Below the pieces are notes generated by a model. That model was not told the DNA's origin. It searched no databases and saw only the letters and a program-made list of their open reading frames with translations. The position numbers and the translations under genes were made by a program. From Schleiferilactobacillus perolens DSM 12744 (lineage in GTDB: Bacteria; Bacillota; Bacilli; Lactobacillales; Lactobacillaceae), in the NCBI RefSeq assembly GCF_001435585.1, contig NZ_AZEC01000010.1, positions 45,037 to 109,036 of the forward strand: a stretch of 64,000 nt of DNA, in the 5' to 3' direction. Of the stretch, positions 9,187 to 19,244 are shown piece after piece; position 1 is the stretch's first letter; each line of letters starts with the position of its first letter.

Positions 9187-9234
9187 TTGATATCATAAAT
9201 CCAGCCTCGTTATGAGTGTTACTGAGATCAAGGT

Positions 9235-9282
9235 AAAAAGCCGTTCACCAAATGGTCCTAACCATTGTTGAGCGGCCTTTTT
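9235..9282. terminator. Bidirectional terminator
   Basis: Outer arms 9235-9247 and 9269-9282 with A5 and T5 flanks, plus an inner AATGG/CCATT stem. It separates the IS remnant from the minus-strand small gene. Confidence 0.65.
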
Positions 9283-9293
9283 AAGAACGGCCT

Positions 9294-9523
9294 TTATAGA
9301 ATCTTAATCAGACTCACGACTAACGCGATCACAGCGATTGCCACTTTGTTTGGCGGCTCTCCAGGTCAGAGAATTGGGCATTCATATGCTCACGCATTGC
9401 ATTAAACTCTCCATCAAGTTTAACGTTAAGCGTATTGAATTGGCCATCAACTTTGGTTGAGATGGTGGCAACTTCTTTGTCTAAAGCGTGAAACTTATCT
9501 TTTGCAGCGTATTTCGGGTCCAT
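9294..9523 (-). pseudogene. Small coiled-coil protein that lost its C-terminal membrane anchor by frameshift
   Basis: The frame from ATG 9523 (MDPKYAAKDKF) codes for a heptad-like helix with repeated 'KVDGQFNTLN..LDGEFNAM' units and stops at 9329 after KWQSL. Reading one base back at the AAAG near 9350 instead continues KVAIAVIALVVSLIKIL and stops at 9294, which is a perfect short transmembrane anchor. Small lactobacillar proteins with a coiled coil plus C-terminal helix of this kind are common, though the function is unknown. The likely event is loss of one A in a run of three or four. The longer start at 9562 is disfavoured because it reads through the probable leader. Confidence 0.6.
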
Positions 9524-9706
9524 GTTATCGTCTCCTGGTTTGTGTATCTGTGTTTTTGACAACTTAGCAGTGTCGTTTAGTGGTTGTGGGGGAATACGAA
9601 CTGAATGAGCTCGATCTGGTTACAGAAAAAGCGTTAAAGTGAACAAACTTTGTCGGATTGTTGGTCGCAGCAGTGGGGAATCATCTTCAACTGATTTTCA
9701 AACACC

Positions 9707-10291
9707 TTACTGCTCAACCCATTCCTGGACAGCAAAGCCCAGCTGCTCTGAGCTCAAGTTGTCAACGCCGATAAAGTCTACCGTGTGGTCATTAGCAAAC
9801 CATTTTTCTTTCAAGGGCAATAACGTGGTCACATAAGTATCGAAGAACCCACGATCTCTCGTGAGATCATTCTCCTTGTTTCGTCGCAATGTTTTGAGTG
9901 ACGCTCGTAAATACAAGATTCGTTTTGGAAGAATCTCTTTAAGCTCATTCAGTTCATCGGCCAAAGTGTCTGCCACTGGCCAGTTTAGACCCTTGGATAG
10001 TGGAAAATTCAGCGTATGGAAGTAAATTTCCTCAGAGCCAAAATCCATCACGACACATTTTTCGTTCCGATATTTTTTGTAGCGATCCAGCTCGTTCTGG
10101 ATGAACAAGCGCTGGATTTCAACGTAATCTCCAAAGTTGTTCTTGTCCAACTGTCGATCGTGAATTTCGGCGATGACATGGCGGTTCTCCTCATAGCTGA
10201 CCGTTGCCTTGGAGCTGTGTTCTTGCAGATATTTCAAGGCAGTCGTTTTTCCCACTGCCATTGATCCCTGTAATGATAGAAAGGTGGTCAT
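9707..10291 (-). CDS. P-loop nucleoside/nucleotide kinase-like protein
   Basis: A 194-residue protein with an N-terminal Walker A GSMAVGKTT (about residues 9-17). A central VVMDFGSEE strand may serve the Walker-B role, and RRNKENDLTRDRGFF is a lid-like Arg-rich segment. Length and layout resemble deoxynucleoside/thymidylate-kinase-like AAA proteins. The substrate cannot be told. A strong AGGAGGAAG lies 7-10 nt before ATG 10291. It is monocistronic and divergent from the XRE gene across a 490-bp gap. Confidence 0.7.
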   Translation of the reverse strand: MTTFLSLQGSMAVGKTTALKYLQEHSSKATVSYEENRHVIAEIHDRQLDKNNFGDYVEIQRLFIQNELDRYKKYRNEKCVVMDFGSEEIYFHTLNFPLSKGLNWPVADTLADELNELKEILPKRILYLRASLKTLRRNKENDLTRDRGFFDTYVTTLLPLKEKWFANDHTVDFIGVDNLSSEQLGFAVQEWVEQ

Positions 10292-10781
10292 TTTTTATTC
10301 TTCCTCCTGTGATGCAAAATGACTTTTCGTGGAATACCGGGAAACTCAGAAGGTGATTAAGCTGTCCGTGTACAAGCGGTAGTGCCTATGATTAGTTGCT
10401 CTTAGGGCGGGATCATTACTGGCCACATCGATGTCCCTCGATCGCTGGCTAGAATATATATTAGCAAACCTGTTATGTCATGGGAATACGACAGTCTCGT
10501 GGAATGTGAGTGCTAACTGACCTGTTCTATCCTGCTCTGAGTGGTCACATGTCGCATTACTTACTTCATCAACAATAATGACCAACCGTGCAAAAAACAT
10601 CACAGCTGTGATGGATGAATACTAAAACCTTGACGTGATGGAATCTGTTTAACTGCAGCCTTGATGATTGCGATGGAAAAGCAGTCTCAGGTATACTGTT
10701 ACCGGTGAGTAAGGGCTTTCTCGGAAGCTAAACAAGCATAGCATAGTTTGACGCACCTGGTCTGAGAGAGGGTGGTGAGCC
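10292..10781. other. Long intergenic region, no gene seen
   Basis: 490 bp between divergent genes. It should hold the promoters of both. No convincing ORF, strong hairpin or RNA motif is visible; a minus-strand 61-codon ORF (10649-10834) overlaps the XRE start and looks random. Confidence 0.5.
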
Positions 10782-11312
10782 ATGACACAACCTAAGATTG
10801 TTGAAAAGAAACGGTACGTCCATAAGCCAACCAAAACGGATGAATTGTATTTCGTGATCCAAGTCCCTGAAACTTTTCACATTCAAAACTTGGATGTCTC
10901 CGTTCAAAGTGAATACTGGGTACCAGTGAATAAGGATGTCAGCAACACTGCCAATTATCTTCTACCCATCAATGATCCCGACAAAAATACGCGTGTAATT
11001 TACGCAGCCTTTCGAAAGGACGCCAACTATCTGACACCATCTGAAATTCGAGACCAGCGTGTGCGAATAGGATTAAGTTTACGGGAACTTTCCCAAATCC
11101 TGGGTTTCAGCTATAGCACCTTGTCGGAAATCGAGAATAATAAACGCCTGCAAAACCAATTGCAGGAGACAGCACTGGAAATGATGCTGAACAGGACAGA
11201 ACTTTACCGATTGTTCAAGAATCGCAGCCATCAGTTGAAACAAAGAATGTCCAAGCAGCAGTATGATCGTGTTGAGACGGCGTTAATAATGGCGATGCCA
11301 AAACAAAAGTGA
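10782..11312 (+). CDS. XRE-type helix-turn-helix protein (MqsA-like C-terminus)
   Basis: A 176-residue protein. The N-terminal 85 residues are an unknown beta-rich segment. It then has LTPSEIRDQRVRIGLSLRELSQILGFSYSTLSEIENNKR, a helix-turn-helix close to those in MqsA/HigA-like antitoxin regulators; the 'LTPSEIRDxR' entry is typical. The C-terminus is helical and basic. GGTGG precedes ATG 10782. No toxin partner is adjacent, as the next gene is a GNAT 70 nt on. It probably acts as a stand-alone regulator or orphan antitoxin-like protein. Confidence 0.7.
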   Translation: MTQPKIVEKKRYVHKPTKTDELYFVIQVPETFHIQNLDVSVQSEYWVPVNKDVSNTANYLLPINDPDKNTRVIYAAFRKDANYLTPSEIRDQRVRIGLSLRELSQILGFSYSTLSEIENNKRLQNQLQETALEMMLNRTELYRLFKNRSHQLKQRMSKQQYDRVETALIMAMPKQK

Positions 11313-11382
11313 ACTCGTACGTGTAGAAAATGCGAGCAGTGATTACCAGGGAAAAACATCATGAGGAAGGGTGGCAAGCAAG

Positions 11383-11898
11383 ATGCCCATGTTGATTCGA
11401 CCAATGACTGAAAAGGATATTGCAGACATTGATGAGCACTTTACCGAACAAGGTTGGCCCGCCAGAACAGCTGTATTGCAGCGGTATCTGAGCGAGCAAA
11501 ACTCTGGCCAGCAAAAGGTATTTGTTGCAGAGGTGGAAGGCCAAGTGGCCGGGTATGTGACTTTGCTGCCATTGGCGCTTGCCGGTCCTTTCATTGGTCA
11601 ATTACCGGAAATCAGTGATTTTAATGTATTTGAAAAGTACCAGCGACGCGGTGTCGGCAGTGCACTGTTAGACGTTGCTGAAAATATGGCAGCACACCAA
11701 TCTAGTGCCGTCAGTTTGGGAGTCGGACTTCATGCCGGCTACGGTCCGGCACAGCGGCTGTACATCAAACGGGGTTACGTGCCAGATGGCAGCGGCGTTT
11801 GGTATCAAGATAGACCGTTACCGATGAATGCCACCAGCTTGAACAATGATGATCTCGTTTTGTATCTCAGTAAAGAGTTAAAGAAATCGACGAGTTGA
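11383..11898 (+). CDS. GNAT family N-acetyltransferase
   Basis: A 171-residue protein with a GNAT fold: FVAEVEGQVAGYVTLLP (strands 2-4), then the acetyl-CoA loop FEKYQRRGVGSALLDVAE (R-R-G-V-G) and LYIKRGYVPDGSGVWY near the end. It transfers an acetyl group to an unidentified amine substrate. ATG 11383 is preferred; a GTG at 11371 lies directly on the AGGAAGG ribosome-binding site and is unlikely. It may be cotranscribed with the XRE gene upstream. Confidence 0.85.
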   Translation: MPMLIRPMTEKDIADIDEHFTEQGWPARTAVLQRYLSEQNSGQQKVFVAEVEGQVAGYVTLLPLALAGPFIGQLPEISDFNVFEKYQRRGVGSALLDVAENMAAHQSSAVSLGVGLHAGYGPAQRLYIKRGYVPDGSGVWYQDRPLPMNATSLNNDDLVLYLSKELKKSTS

Positions 11899-11980
11899 TT
11901 TAGCTGATTTGTGTCCAAGTGATTGACTTGGACATAAGAGTGTCCGAGTTGATGTCCGAATCAAAGTTACAGGTAATAAG

Positions 11981-12031
11981 AAAACGGCACAGCTTCTGGG
12001 GGAAAGTACCCCATGAGGCCATGCCGTTTTT
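11981..12031. terminator. Bidirectional terminator between convergent genes
   Basis: Outer arms AAAACGGCA (11981-11989) and its complement ending in T5 (to 12031) enclose an inner GGGG/CCCC stem. It serves the GNAT gene on plus and the membrane protein gene on minus. Confidence 0.75.
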
Positions 12032-12041
12032 GCATAGAGAA

Positions 12042-14066
12042 TTAACGCAACTTAATCGTCCCCACTACCGGCGCAAAATCACCACCGCCAACCATAAAGT
12101 ACAGCGGCATCTGCGAATCCAAGTCGGTCACATACGCAGCCAGCTCCGCCGTTGATCGCGGCTTTAGCATATACCGCAAATTCTGCACCCGTTGCTGGTC
12201 TTCACCCCACAAACCATCGCCGTCAGTGGATGTGCTCAAGGCGGAAGACAACTGATCAGTGGTAGACGTGAAACCCACACCGAGCAATTGTGTGGGATCG
12301 GTTCGAAAATAGAGATTTTGAGTCAGATTAGTCATTGTGAAATACACCACGACACCTTGTCCCTGAGTCTTGGCGCTGGTGAACGTAAACTTATAGCCAG
12401 GGGTGGTGATGGTTTTTCCTTTGACGTGAATTTGGCTGTCGTCGTAAATCCCATTTGATCGGTCTTCCGTGTCGAAAAGCGTCTCTAGCGGATTCTTAGC
12501 TTTCTCAATGGATGATTTGCTCTTGAGACGTTCAGCCATAATCCACCGCATCTGGTTATCTTTGTGTGCATTGGCGGCGTCGCTATCTTTACTCCACAAT
12601 ACCTCGTAATCTTCAGCGTGTTGGCGCAAAATGGGTGGTATTTTCCCACGATAATAGTGATGTCCCAATTCCACCGTCTCGGCACTTAGATACACCTGAA
12701 ATTCTTGGATGTGGTCGATCACGCTTTCGCCCGTCAATATGTAATGGTAAAACTCGGCGACATGGTCTGCAAATAATTTGAGATCCTGGCCTTCTGGGGT
12801 CGTTGACTGGACCAACTGCTTCTGTAGCTGACCAAGGGCCTCTTTGTTCTGCGACATCTCCTTACGGATAGCACCGTTGTTGTCTGATAGCATTGGGTGA
12901 CAAAAATACGTGACCAAACGCTCAAAGGTGGTGTATTGTGTCCCTGGTTCAGACGCTGCAGGCGGTACTTTAGATGGTTTGCGTAAAGCGGCCTGGGCAG
13001 TTTTGTAAGTGACCAACGCATTCATGTTAGTTCTGCCAGAGTTCTCCGAGGTGTTGTATTGCAATACAGAGGCGGTACACAAGACGACCATACTCATGAT
13101 AAACGCCATGCTGGTCATGGGAAAAAGCGGGAGTGACCCGGTTATCATTTCCCTTTTCTGATCCAGGCTGCGTTGTCGATACCAAGCCAAAAAAGGCCAA
13201 ACCAGGACGACGGCCATAAATAATGCCATTAAAACTCCGTCCGTAAACCAGTCGAGCACAATCAATCGATTCCTTGGCGGGATCAAGCGGACGACGCGAT
13301 CAGTATCGGTTAACGGGACCACACTTACCTTGGTCCCTGTTGTGATGACAGAATCTGTACCGACGCCGACTGATTGCCACACCTGGGTCATGTGGTTTCC
13401 GTCAAGATAAGCCAACAGTACATAATGGTTGACCAGCCGGAACCGGGGAGAACTCAGGTGGCTTTCTTGATCCAATTTGGCCAGGACTGTCGCGGTCACC
13501 TGGGGATTGTTGCGAGTTTGATAAGCCGTCCAAGTCCGCGCAGCGAGTGGGCCAATGACCAACCGAACCACGCTCATAATCATGAAGGCAGCCACAATTC
13601 CCCGAGTAGCTTGGCTAAATCGCTCCGCTCGACGCATGAACAGCGCATCGTCTGACCGGCGGAAATGAGGAAGGAGTAATGGGCTTAAGTGTAACAAAGC
13701 AATTGCCAGCAAACCGAGGCAAAGCATTCCCTTCCAGAAATTAGTAATGCTCACATCACTATGCGGCGCCTTCAGAGCATTCGTCCGCATAATGCCGCCG
13801 CCTTGCAGTTGCCATGCTTGATAGGTATCGCGGTCGATCGTGTACCATTCCTTGCCAACCAAGGCGGCGTGTTCCGTCACACGTCCAGAATCATCCTGCA
13901 CAGTCGCTACATTTTCGAATGTTTGATTGCGCGGCAAGGGCGGCGGAGCAGCTGGATGAAATGACGCGAAGGTTCCCCAAAGTGCCAAGAGCGCTAGTAA
14001 TACCCAAAAGATTGTGCTTATCTTCAGCCACTGCGTGGAAAGTTTTTCTTTGCCTGCTTTTTGCAT
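12042..14066 (-). CDS. Large multi-spanning membrane protein with DUF5067-like C-terminal domain
   Basis: A 674-residue protein from ATG 14066 (MQKAGKEKLS; GGGGAATAATC just before it); the frame opens at 14111. Transmembrane spans lie near residues 16-37, about 113-132, 155-178, 273-295 and 317-337. Between spans 1 and 2 is an exported segment of about 75 residues. After the last span comes a long alpha-helical region and then a beta domain (TPGYKFTFTSAKTQGQGVVVYFTMTNLT) like the DUF5067/DUF4352 immunoglobulin-like domains of lactobacillar lipoproteins. Function unknown. It stands alone on the minus strand. Confidence 0.75.
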   Translation of the reverse strand: MQKAGKEKLSTQWLKISTIFWVLLALLALWGTFASFHPAAPPPLPRNQTFENVATVQDDSGRVTEHAALVGKEWYTIDRDTYQAWQLQGGGIMRTNALKAPHSDVSITNFWKGMLCLGLLAIALLHLSPLLLPHFRRSDDALFMRRAERFSQATRGIVAAFMIMSVVRLVIGPLAARTWTAYQTRNNPQVTATVLAKLDQESHLSSPRFRLVNHYVLLAYLDGNHMTQVWQSVGVGTDSVITTGTKVSVVPLTDTDRVVRLIPPRNRLIVLDWFTDGVLMALFMAVVLVWPFLAWYRQRSLDQKREMITGSLPLFPMTSMAFIMSMVVLCTASVLQYNTSENSGRTNMNALVTYKTAQAALRKPSKVPPAASEPGTQYTTFERLVTYFCHPMLSDNNGAIRKEMSQNKEALGQLQKQLVQSTTPEGQDLKLFADHVAEFYHYILTGESVIDHIQEFQVYLSAETVELGHHYYRGKIPPILRQHAEDYEVLWSKDSDAANAHKDNQMRWIMAERLKSKSSIEKAKNPLETLFDTEDRSNGIYDDSQIHVKGKTITTPGYKFTFTSAKTQGQGVVVYFTMTNLTQNLYFRTDPTQLLGVGFTSTTDQLSSALSTSTDGDGLWGEDQQRVQNLRYMLKPRSTAELAAYVTDLDSQMPLYFMVGGGDFAPVVGTIKLR

Positions 14067-14111
14067 GATTATTCCCCAATTCACAAGCCGTGCAGTTAAT
14101 TCCAGCCCCAA

Positions 14112-14460
14112 CTATTGATAACTTGATTTTAGCATGAGTGGCCCGTCAATTTGTGTGATTTGAACCACAAATATTCTGTAAGTTACTGCACCAATAAATA
14201 ATTTTGCGGTGTTGATATCGACACTTTACGAGGTCTCCACGTCATTAAATCACCAATTTAATGCGTGTAGGGATCTTTTTGTCATTGATCAACAAAGCGG
14301 GTTGTATAATCGCGTTGATGGAGATGCTAAGAACGTCAAAAATATCCCACATACATAATTGGACTATTCCACAGTCTCTTGTCCACTATAAGGAATCGTA
14401 AAATAAGATTTCCCACCATATTTCGTGATACAATTCAGTCGTGGTAATCATGGGAGGATG
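14112..14460. other. Divergent intergenic region with an orphan plus-strand terminator
   Basis: Upstream of both a minus-strand membrane protein and the plus-strand lectin gene. It has a strong terminator (14232-14280) and, near 14426-14434, an extended -10 (TGATACAAT) that is the probable promoter of the lectin gene. Confidence 0.5.
14232..14280 (+). terminator. Strong hairpin plus T5, orphan terminator or attenuator
   Basis: The central 8-bp stem 14243-14250/14256-14263 is perfect. It continues with bulged pairing out to GGTC (14232)/GATC (14275), then TTTTT. There is no plus-strand gene upstream, so it may end a short RNA or act in a leader. Confidence 0.55.
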
Positions 14461-17400
14461 ATGAACGTGCAGAAAAATAATATTTCCCACTATATTTCCC
14501 ACTATTTTACATTTCTTTTTGCATTATTAATCGTGCTGCTGGGATGGTTCAGAACTGATCAACCAACAAAAACGACAGCCGCCGACGATATTAGTGTGAT
14601 TGAAAGTGGGCCAGAACGGACGCAGGACTTTTTTGCACCATTTGGTGACGCGACGGTGCAACGCGGTGCCGATGGGCAATGGTCGCAAGTGATTTTGACT
14701 CCGGCAATGACAAACAAAGCTGGGGCAGTCACGCTGAATAACCGGTTGGATTTTTCCAGAGACTTTACGCTGCAATACTCTGCTTTGCTGGGCAATGGTA
14801 AAGGCGATGGGATGTCGTTCGCCCTCTATCCAGGGCAAATCGGTGCGGTGGGGATGTTCGGCGGTAACTTGGGTGTGGCCGGATTACCTAATGCGATAGG
14901 CTTCAAGATTGATACATACCCGAATGATAATGGCAATATAGTAGGGCGGGGTCCAACAATATGGAATTTTGCCCAGTTTGCAGTGGGCCAAGGATTTAGC
15001 TTCGATAGAACGATTGATCCTGACACTCGCACGCGGGAGTATGCTGATCAAATGCGAAAAGTAAACCAAGCCGGAGCAGTATGGGGCAACACGGAGGTAG
15101 ACCTCGGTCAAACCACGCCGTATGGCAGTTTCATTGAAACAAATGGGTATGGTTATTTGAGCACCATGACCAAGAGTAATCCACATCAATTTTTGGGTCT
15201 CCCAATGGGCACACAGCTTCAAAATCCAACACCGTCCGTGAAAGCGGTCGGCGGTCAAGTGAACAACGGCCCGGCTCTGATTAATACGAATGGCAACAAT
15301 TTAACGGACGGGCAGTGGCATGGTATTCGGATTGGTTATGTCGTGCAAGGCGATACCGGCACGATGACTGTCGGGTTATACAAGGATCCCAACAACTTTG
15401 CCAGTACGCCACTACAGACATGGAGTACTCAAGTGAACGTCAGGGATATTAAAGACAAGACCAACGGAAAGCCGTATTTTGCGCTAAACATTGCGGGATC
15501 CAACGGTCTTTCAGCAGCGAGCCAGGCAGTGAAAAATATTTACATCAAATACACTCCGGAGCCCGGTGGATTTACGACGCGGTATATTGATGAAAACGGC
15601 ACGAGCATTAAGACCACTGAGGATAAAGGTGATTCCACAACCTTGGATCAAGATTTTACTCAGACCATTGACCGGGTTATCACGAACAAGGTTACCGGTG
15701 AAACATTCACCTTTGACTATGCGACTTTAGAAAATTACTCAAAGCCTGGAATTCGAACGAAGTTGAATTTTGACAAAGATGATGGCAAAAGCCAGCTTAC
15801 TTATATCGGCAAGTTTTTGAATACCTATCAACGTCTGAACGTCGTTTACCGGAAGAGCAGTAACTTTCCGGCCACTTCCTGGTCCATCACCGGCGGCGGC
15901 AAAACCGAGACCAGCAAGCAACCAGATAATCAGTTAACAGTGGCCCAAAATAACGAGGTTACTTATATGTACAATATTGCCTTGGATACATTGGCGCCAA
16001 ACCCATGGACGGGCATCAAACTGACCACGATGATTCCCGCTGGATTGAATTATTCTAACGCCAGTTTAGTGCTGCAAAATGGTAGTACACAAACTTCCAC
16101 CGCGCCATTGATTTCGAATGTGCAACAGGCAGATGGGCGCAGCTTACTCACTTTTCAATCTGTGGATCTGTACGGAACAGGGACCAGTACGCAGCCGAAT
16201 AATGCCCAAATTCAACTGAAATTTATGCCTTCAATTCCGCTGATTGGCACGATTGAAACGAGTGCGCATGATACGTATAAGGAAAATACGTCAGATACGC
16301 CGAAAGAAACCAGCTATTGGACAAGTCAGCCAGCGACCACGGTGACCAAATTGCAAATTACAGGGACCCAAGGAATTTCCAAGACCGCAATCCCGATGCC
16401 TGATCGGGCAAGTAAAACGGTCGCTATTGAACAGAATCAGTTGTTTTTACCACCGAATGTGACGCAGATTACCAGTGCGAAATGGTGGGCGCTGCCAGGT
16501 GGGTTGCAGTCAGACGATATCACGATCGCGTCCCCTGGTGAAAACTTGCCGTTTGTGTTGCCAGAACTGACGGATAAGGGTCAAAAGAAGCTGACCGGTA
16601 ACGACTCTGTTCACGTCGGCATTCTGTTTTCAGGGAAAACTGGCGATGGCAAGACCTTTGACTGGGTCGTGGACTATGAGTTGTTTGAACCACTGACAAC
16701 CTGGATGCCGGATACCGGCTTGGCCCAAACTGTCGCGACACAAGTTGGTCTGACAAATTCTGAGACGCTTCAGAAATCGACGGTCCGTGATAAATTGACA
16801 AGCTTTACCGGGGATGTCTCGCTGTGGACGATCCTTCAGGATCCAACGGGGTTAGAATATGTCGCCAATTTGAAGACTTTCAACGCGCCAGGAAATGCGA
16901 ACGCGGATGTACAAAAAGCACCGGGCAGTTTTCGACGTTTCTTGACCATGCTGGCAACGGATCGGGGACAGGGCGGGACGCCGTCTAAGGTATTGGAAAG
17001 CCTAAATCTATCGGGCTATCCGGGAAGACTTTTGCCCCAGACAGCAGCACACCTGTGGGTCAGTCATTACCGACATTCGCTTCACTGACAGGATTCACTG
17101 CGGTCAACGATGGCTTAACCGCTAACCAATTCACGGACACTAGTTCAAGTGATCTGGTGCCGTTTATTACACAACAACAGGGTGCCAAGCTAAAAACAAT
17201 CAATATTGCAGCGGATGAGCCCGCTGCTGGCACTGCTAATGCAAACAACATTTTGCCGGTACTGACAGGATTAGGTGATCTGACTGTTCAGCAGACGAAT
17301 ATGATTGATCAGAATGCGGTGGAATTGAAGCTCACTCCGGCGCAGAATGATCCAAATAAATTGATTATTTCACCCAGTGACGGAAAAGATATCCGGCAAA

Positions 17401-18116
17401 AGCTGGCTGCATATGACGTGGGGATAGGGAAATCGGTGGCGCTCAGCGCGGACGATGTTGCCAAAACGCAGGTGGCCTTCTTTGATCAAGGAAGCAGCAA
17501 GACTTCTGCCACCAACAATGAGTTGACAAATTGGATAGATTCAACAAATCCCGGATTGCTGAATATGAATTATCAAGACTATCTGAGCAATAGCCGACAA
17601 AAGACCGGTCAGGGATATTTACGCCTTAGTTTGACGAAAGGCACAACCAACTATTCACTTTGGCTGCCAGCAGTCATTAAAGGCACAACATACTTAACAG
17701 TCACCGGCACTTTGGACTTTGGCCATCGCCGACTGGCACCGGGAAACTATGCTAATAATGGTCACGACGACATGGTTGCGCCAGATCCTGATCCAAACAC
17801 GGGCGAACCCATCACGATCACCACACTGCACAGACCGAATGACCGGGTAGTGGTGACGGCATCGCCATTCACTGGCGGTCCGTCAACGGTGGATACGTTG
17901 GCGCTCACCTTTGGTCAAGGCGGTGTGCAACACAAAGTGCCAGCCAATAGTCTTGGTAATGATGGTGGCGTACTGTTTCCTGAATTAACACCATCGACTT
18001 CAATGGTGACAACGCAAACTTACACAGCAGCTCTAAATGTGCCAAGCACAGCAGCAATTGTATCAGGTCAGCCATATAAAGCGACGGTGACATATAGTCT
18101 AACGCACGGAATTTGA
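14461..18116 (+). pseudogene. L-type lectin-domain secreted surface protein, one frameshift
   Basis: Two frames, 14461-17088 and 17055-18116, form one protein of about 1218 residues if one G is restored in the GGG near 17024 (reading GYPGKTFAPDSSTP). Domains in order: signal peptide/TM (about 13-28); an L-type lectin-like beta-sandwich (about 45-335, with DGMSFALYP, AIGFKIDTYPND and DGQWHGIRIGY); a MucBP-like module (about 365-470); long beta-rich repeats; and a C-terminal part with TLDFGHRRLAPGNY and ATVTYSL, resembling a WxL domain that lacks its Trp motifs. The start follows GGGAGG; GTG 14467 is possible. Likely a glycan-binding wall protein, broken here or sequenced with an error. Confidence 0.75.
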
Positions 18117-18151
18117 TTTGAAACGAAGATGTCCTAAAGACGACAACATGA

Positions 18152-18193
18152 AAAACAGTTCGATGGCCGATTCAGACTTTATCGAACTGTTTT
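18152..18193. terminator. Bidirectional terminator
   Basis: Perfect 13-bp arms 18152-18164 and 18181-18193 (AAAACAGTTCGAT and complement) lie between the convergent lectin and DUF5067 genes. Confidence 0.8.
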
Positions 18194-18242
18194 GTCGTAT
18201 TCTGAGTTTTGAAATGCCTATAAGCTTGAAGATTCGGTTAAA

Positions 18243-19187
18243 TTACTTGATATTGTAAATCTTGGTCCCAATTGTTTGAAATTTGGCATCCATGAAACGA
18301 AGTGTCACAGGATTGGTATTTTCAAGTTGAAAAATAAGGACACCTTGGGCAGTTTTTCCGGGTAACAGATTATTGTTCATGATGTCCTCCTGTTCTTGAA
18401 GGGCATTATTGCCTTCATCATCCATATCATTCATACCTGGGTTGAGATCTTTGTTGGACGTATCGTTTTTTTGGGTAGCATGTACGACCATATAAATGTT
18501 CGAGGGATCCATTTCTTTCTTGGAGTTGTTGGTGACATCGGTGTAAATTACCAAATTCTTTTTACCATCGGAAATTGAATCGCGAACTTCGGATTTAGTC
18601 AGTTTATACGTCATATTACCAGCATCAAAGACGTCATTTTTGAAAGTCCAATGATTTGGATCGTGGGAAGCAGCGTTTTCTGACTTTGATGTCGCCATAC
18701 TTGTGGACTTTGTTGAAGAGGTCTTATTTGTGCCTTTTACGGAACTGCTTCTGTTCGGTACTGCAGTCTTCTCTTTTTTCCCTAAACGGTCCTTTTTGAG
18801 ATTCTCATATGAAACGATCCAACTACCAACAAACGAACGTGATTTCTTGGCAGTGACAGTCACAGTATCACCGATAGTTACATCAGGGTTTTCTGCGCTC
18901 ACAAAATTTAGATGTTTACCGGTGATCAAATTGTAACCGAAGGCACTTCTGGGTTCAAAACGTTTCACGGTGAATTGAACTGTTTTACCGTCAATTTTTT
19001 TACCGTCGTTAAGTGCGTTTTCAAAAGTTGCGGCAGTGTAATCGGGTGACTGTGTTCCAGGATTAGATAAAACAACGATTAGTAACACGATGACGACAAC
19101 GATTGCAATAATACCACTACCCAACACCCACCACTTCAGGCTTGACTTATTTGACTGTTTATTGGTTCTTCCACTTTTTCGCATCAT
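18243..19187 (-). CDS. Membrane-anchored DUF5067-type protein
   Basis: A 314-residue protein. Basic Asn/Ser-rich cytoplasmic tail, one transmembrane helix (about residues 20-43), an OB-like segment (about 50-125: DGKTVQFTVKRFEP, NPDVTIGDTVTVTAKK), a Ser/Thr/Lys linker (about 130-165) and a C-terminal domain (about 175-314) with 'YKLTKSEVRDS..GKKNLVIYTDVTNNSKK' and 'GVLIFQLENTNPVTLRF', the DUF5067-type extracytoplasmic fold. Function unknown, probably envelope related. A G-run sits 4-9 nt before ATG 19187; ATG 19184 is also possible. The next minus-strand gene upstream encodes another membrane protein. Confidence 0.75.
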   Translation of the reverse strand: MMRKSGRTNKQSNKSSLKWWVLGSGIIAIVVVIVLLIVVLSNPGTQSPDYTAATFENALNDGKKIDGKTVQFTVKRFEPRSAFGYNLITGKHLNFVSAENPDVTIGDTVTVTAKKSRSFVGSWIVSYENLKKDRLGKKEKTAVPNRSSSVKGTNKTSSTKSTSMATSKSENAASHDPNHWTFKNDVFDAGNMTYKLTKSEVRDSISDGKKNLVIYTDVTNNSKKEMDPSNIYMVVHATQKNDTSNKDLNPGMNDMDDEGNNALQEQEDIMNNNLLPGKTAQGVLIFQLENTNPVTLRFMDAKFQTIGTKIYNIK

Positions 19188-19244
19188 GAACCCCCCAAAA
19201 AAATCTTTCTATGTCGGATAAATTACCTTTGAAAAATTGATTCC

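Larger units (their letters stand above)
7710..9217 (+). mobile_element. IS1634-like insertion sequence remnant
   Basis: About 1.5 kb bounded by an 11-bp inverted repeat (7725-7735 and 9207-9217) around the broken transposase. No certain target duplication is visible. It sits directly after the AT-rich ABC-3C-like island, consistent with a region that accepts foreign DNA. Confidence 0.65.

Noticed and set aside
9340..9360. Programmed -1 frameshift in the small coiled-coil gene
   Set aside because: No X-XXY-YYZ heptamer in the right frame and no strong downstream structure; a plain deletion is simpler.
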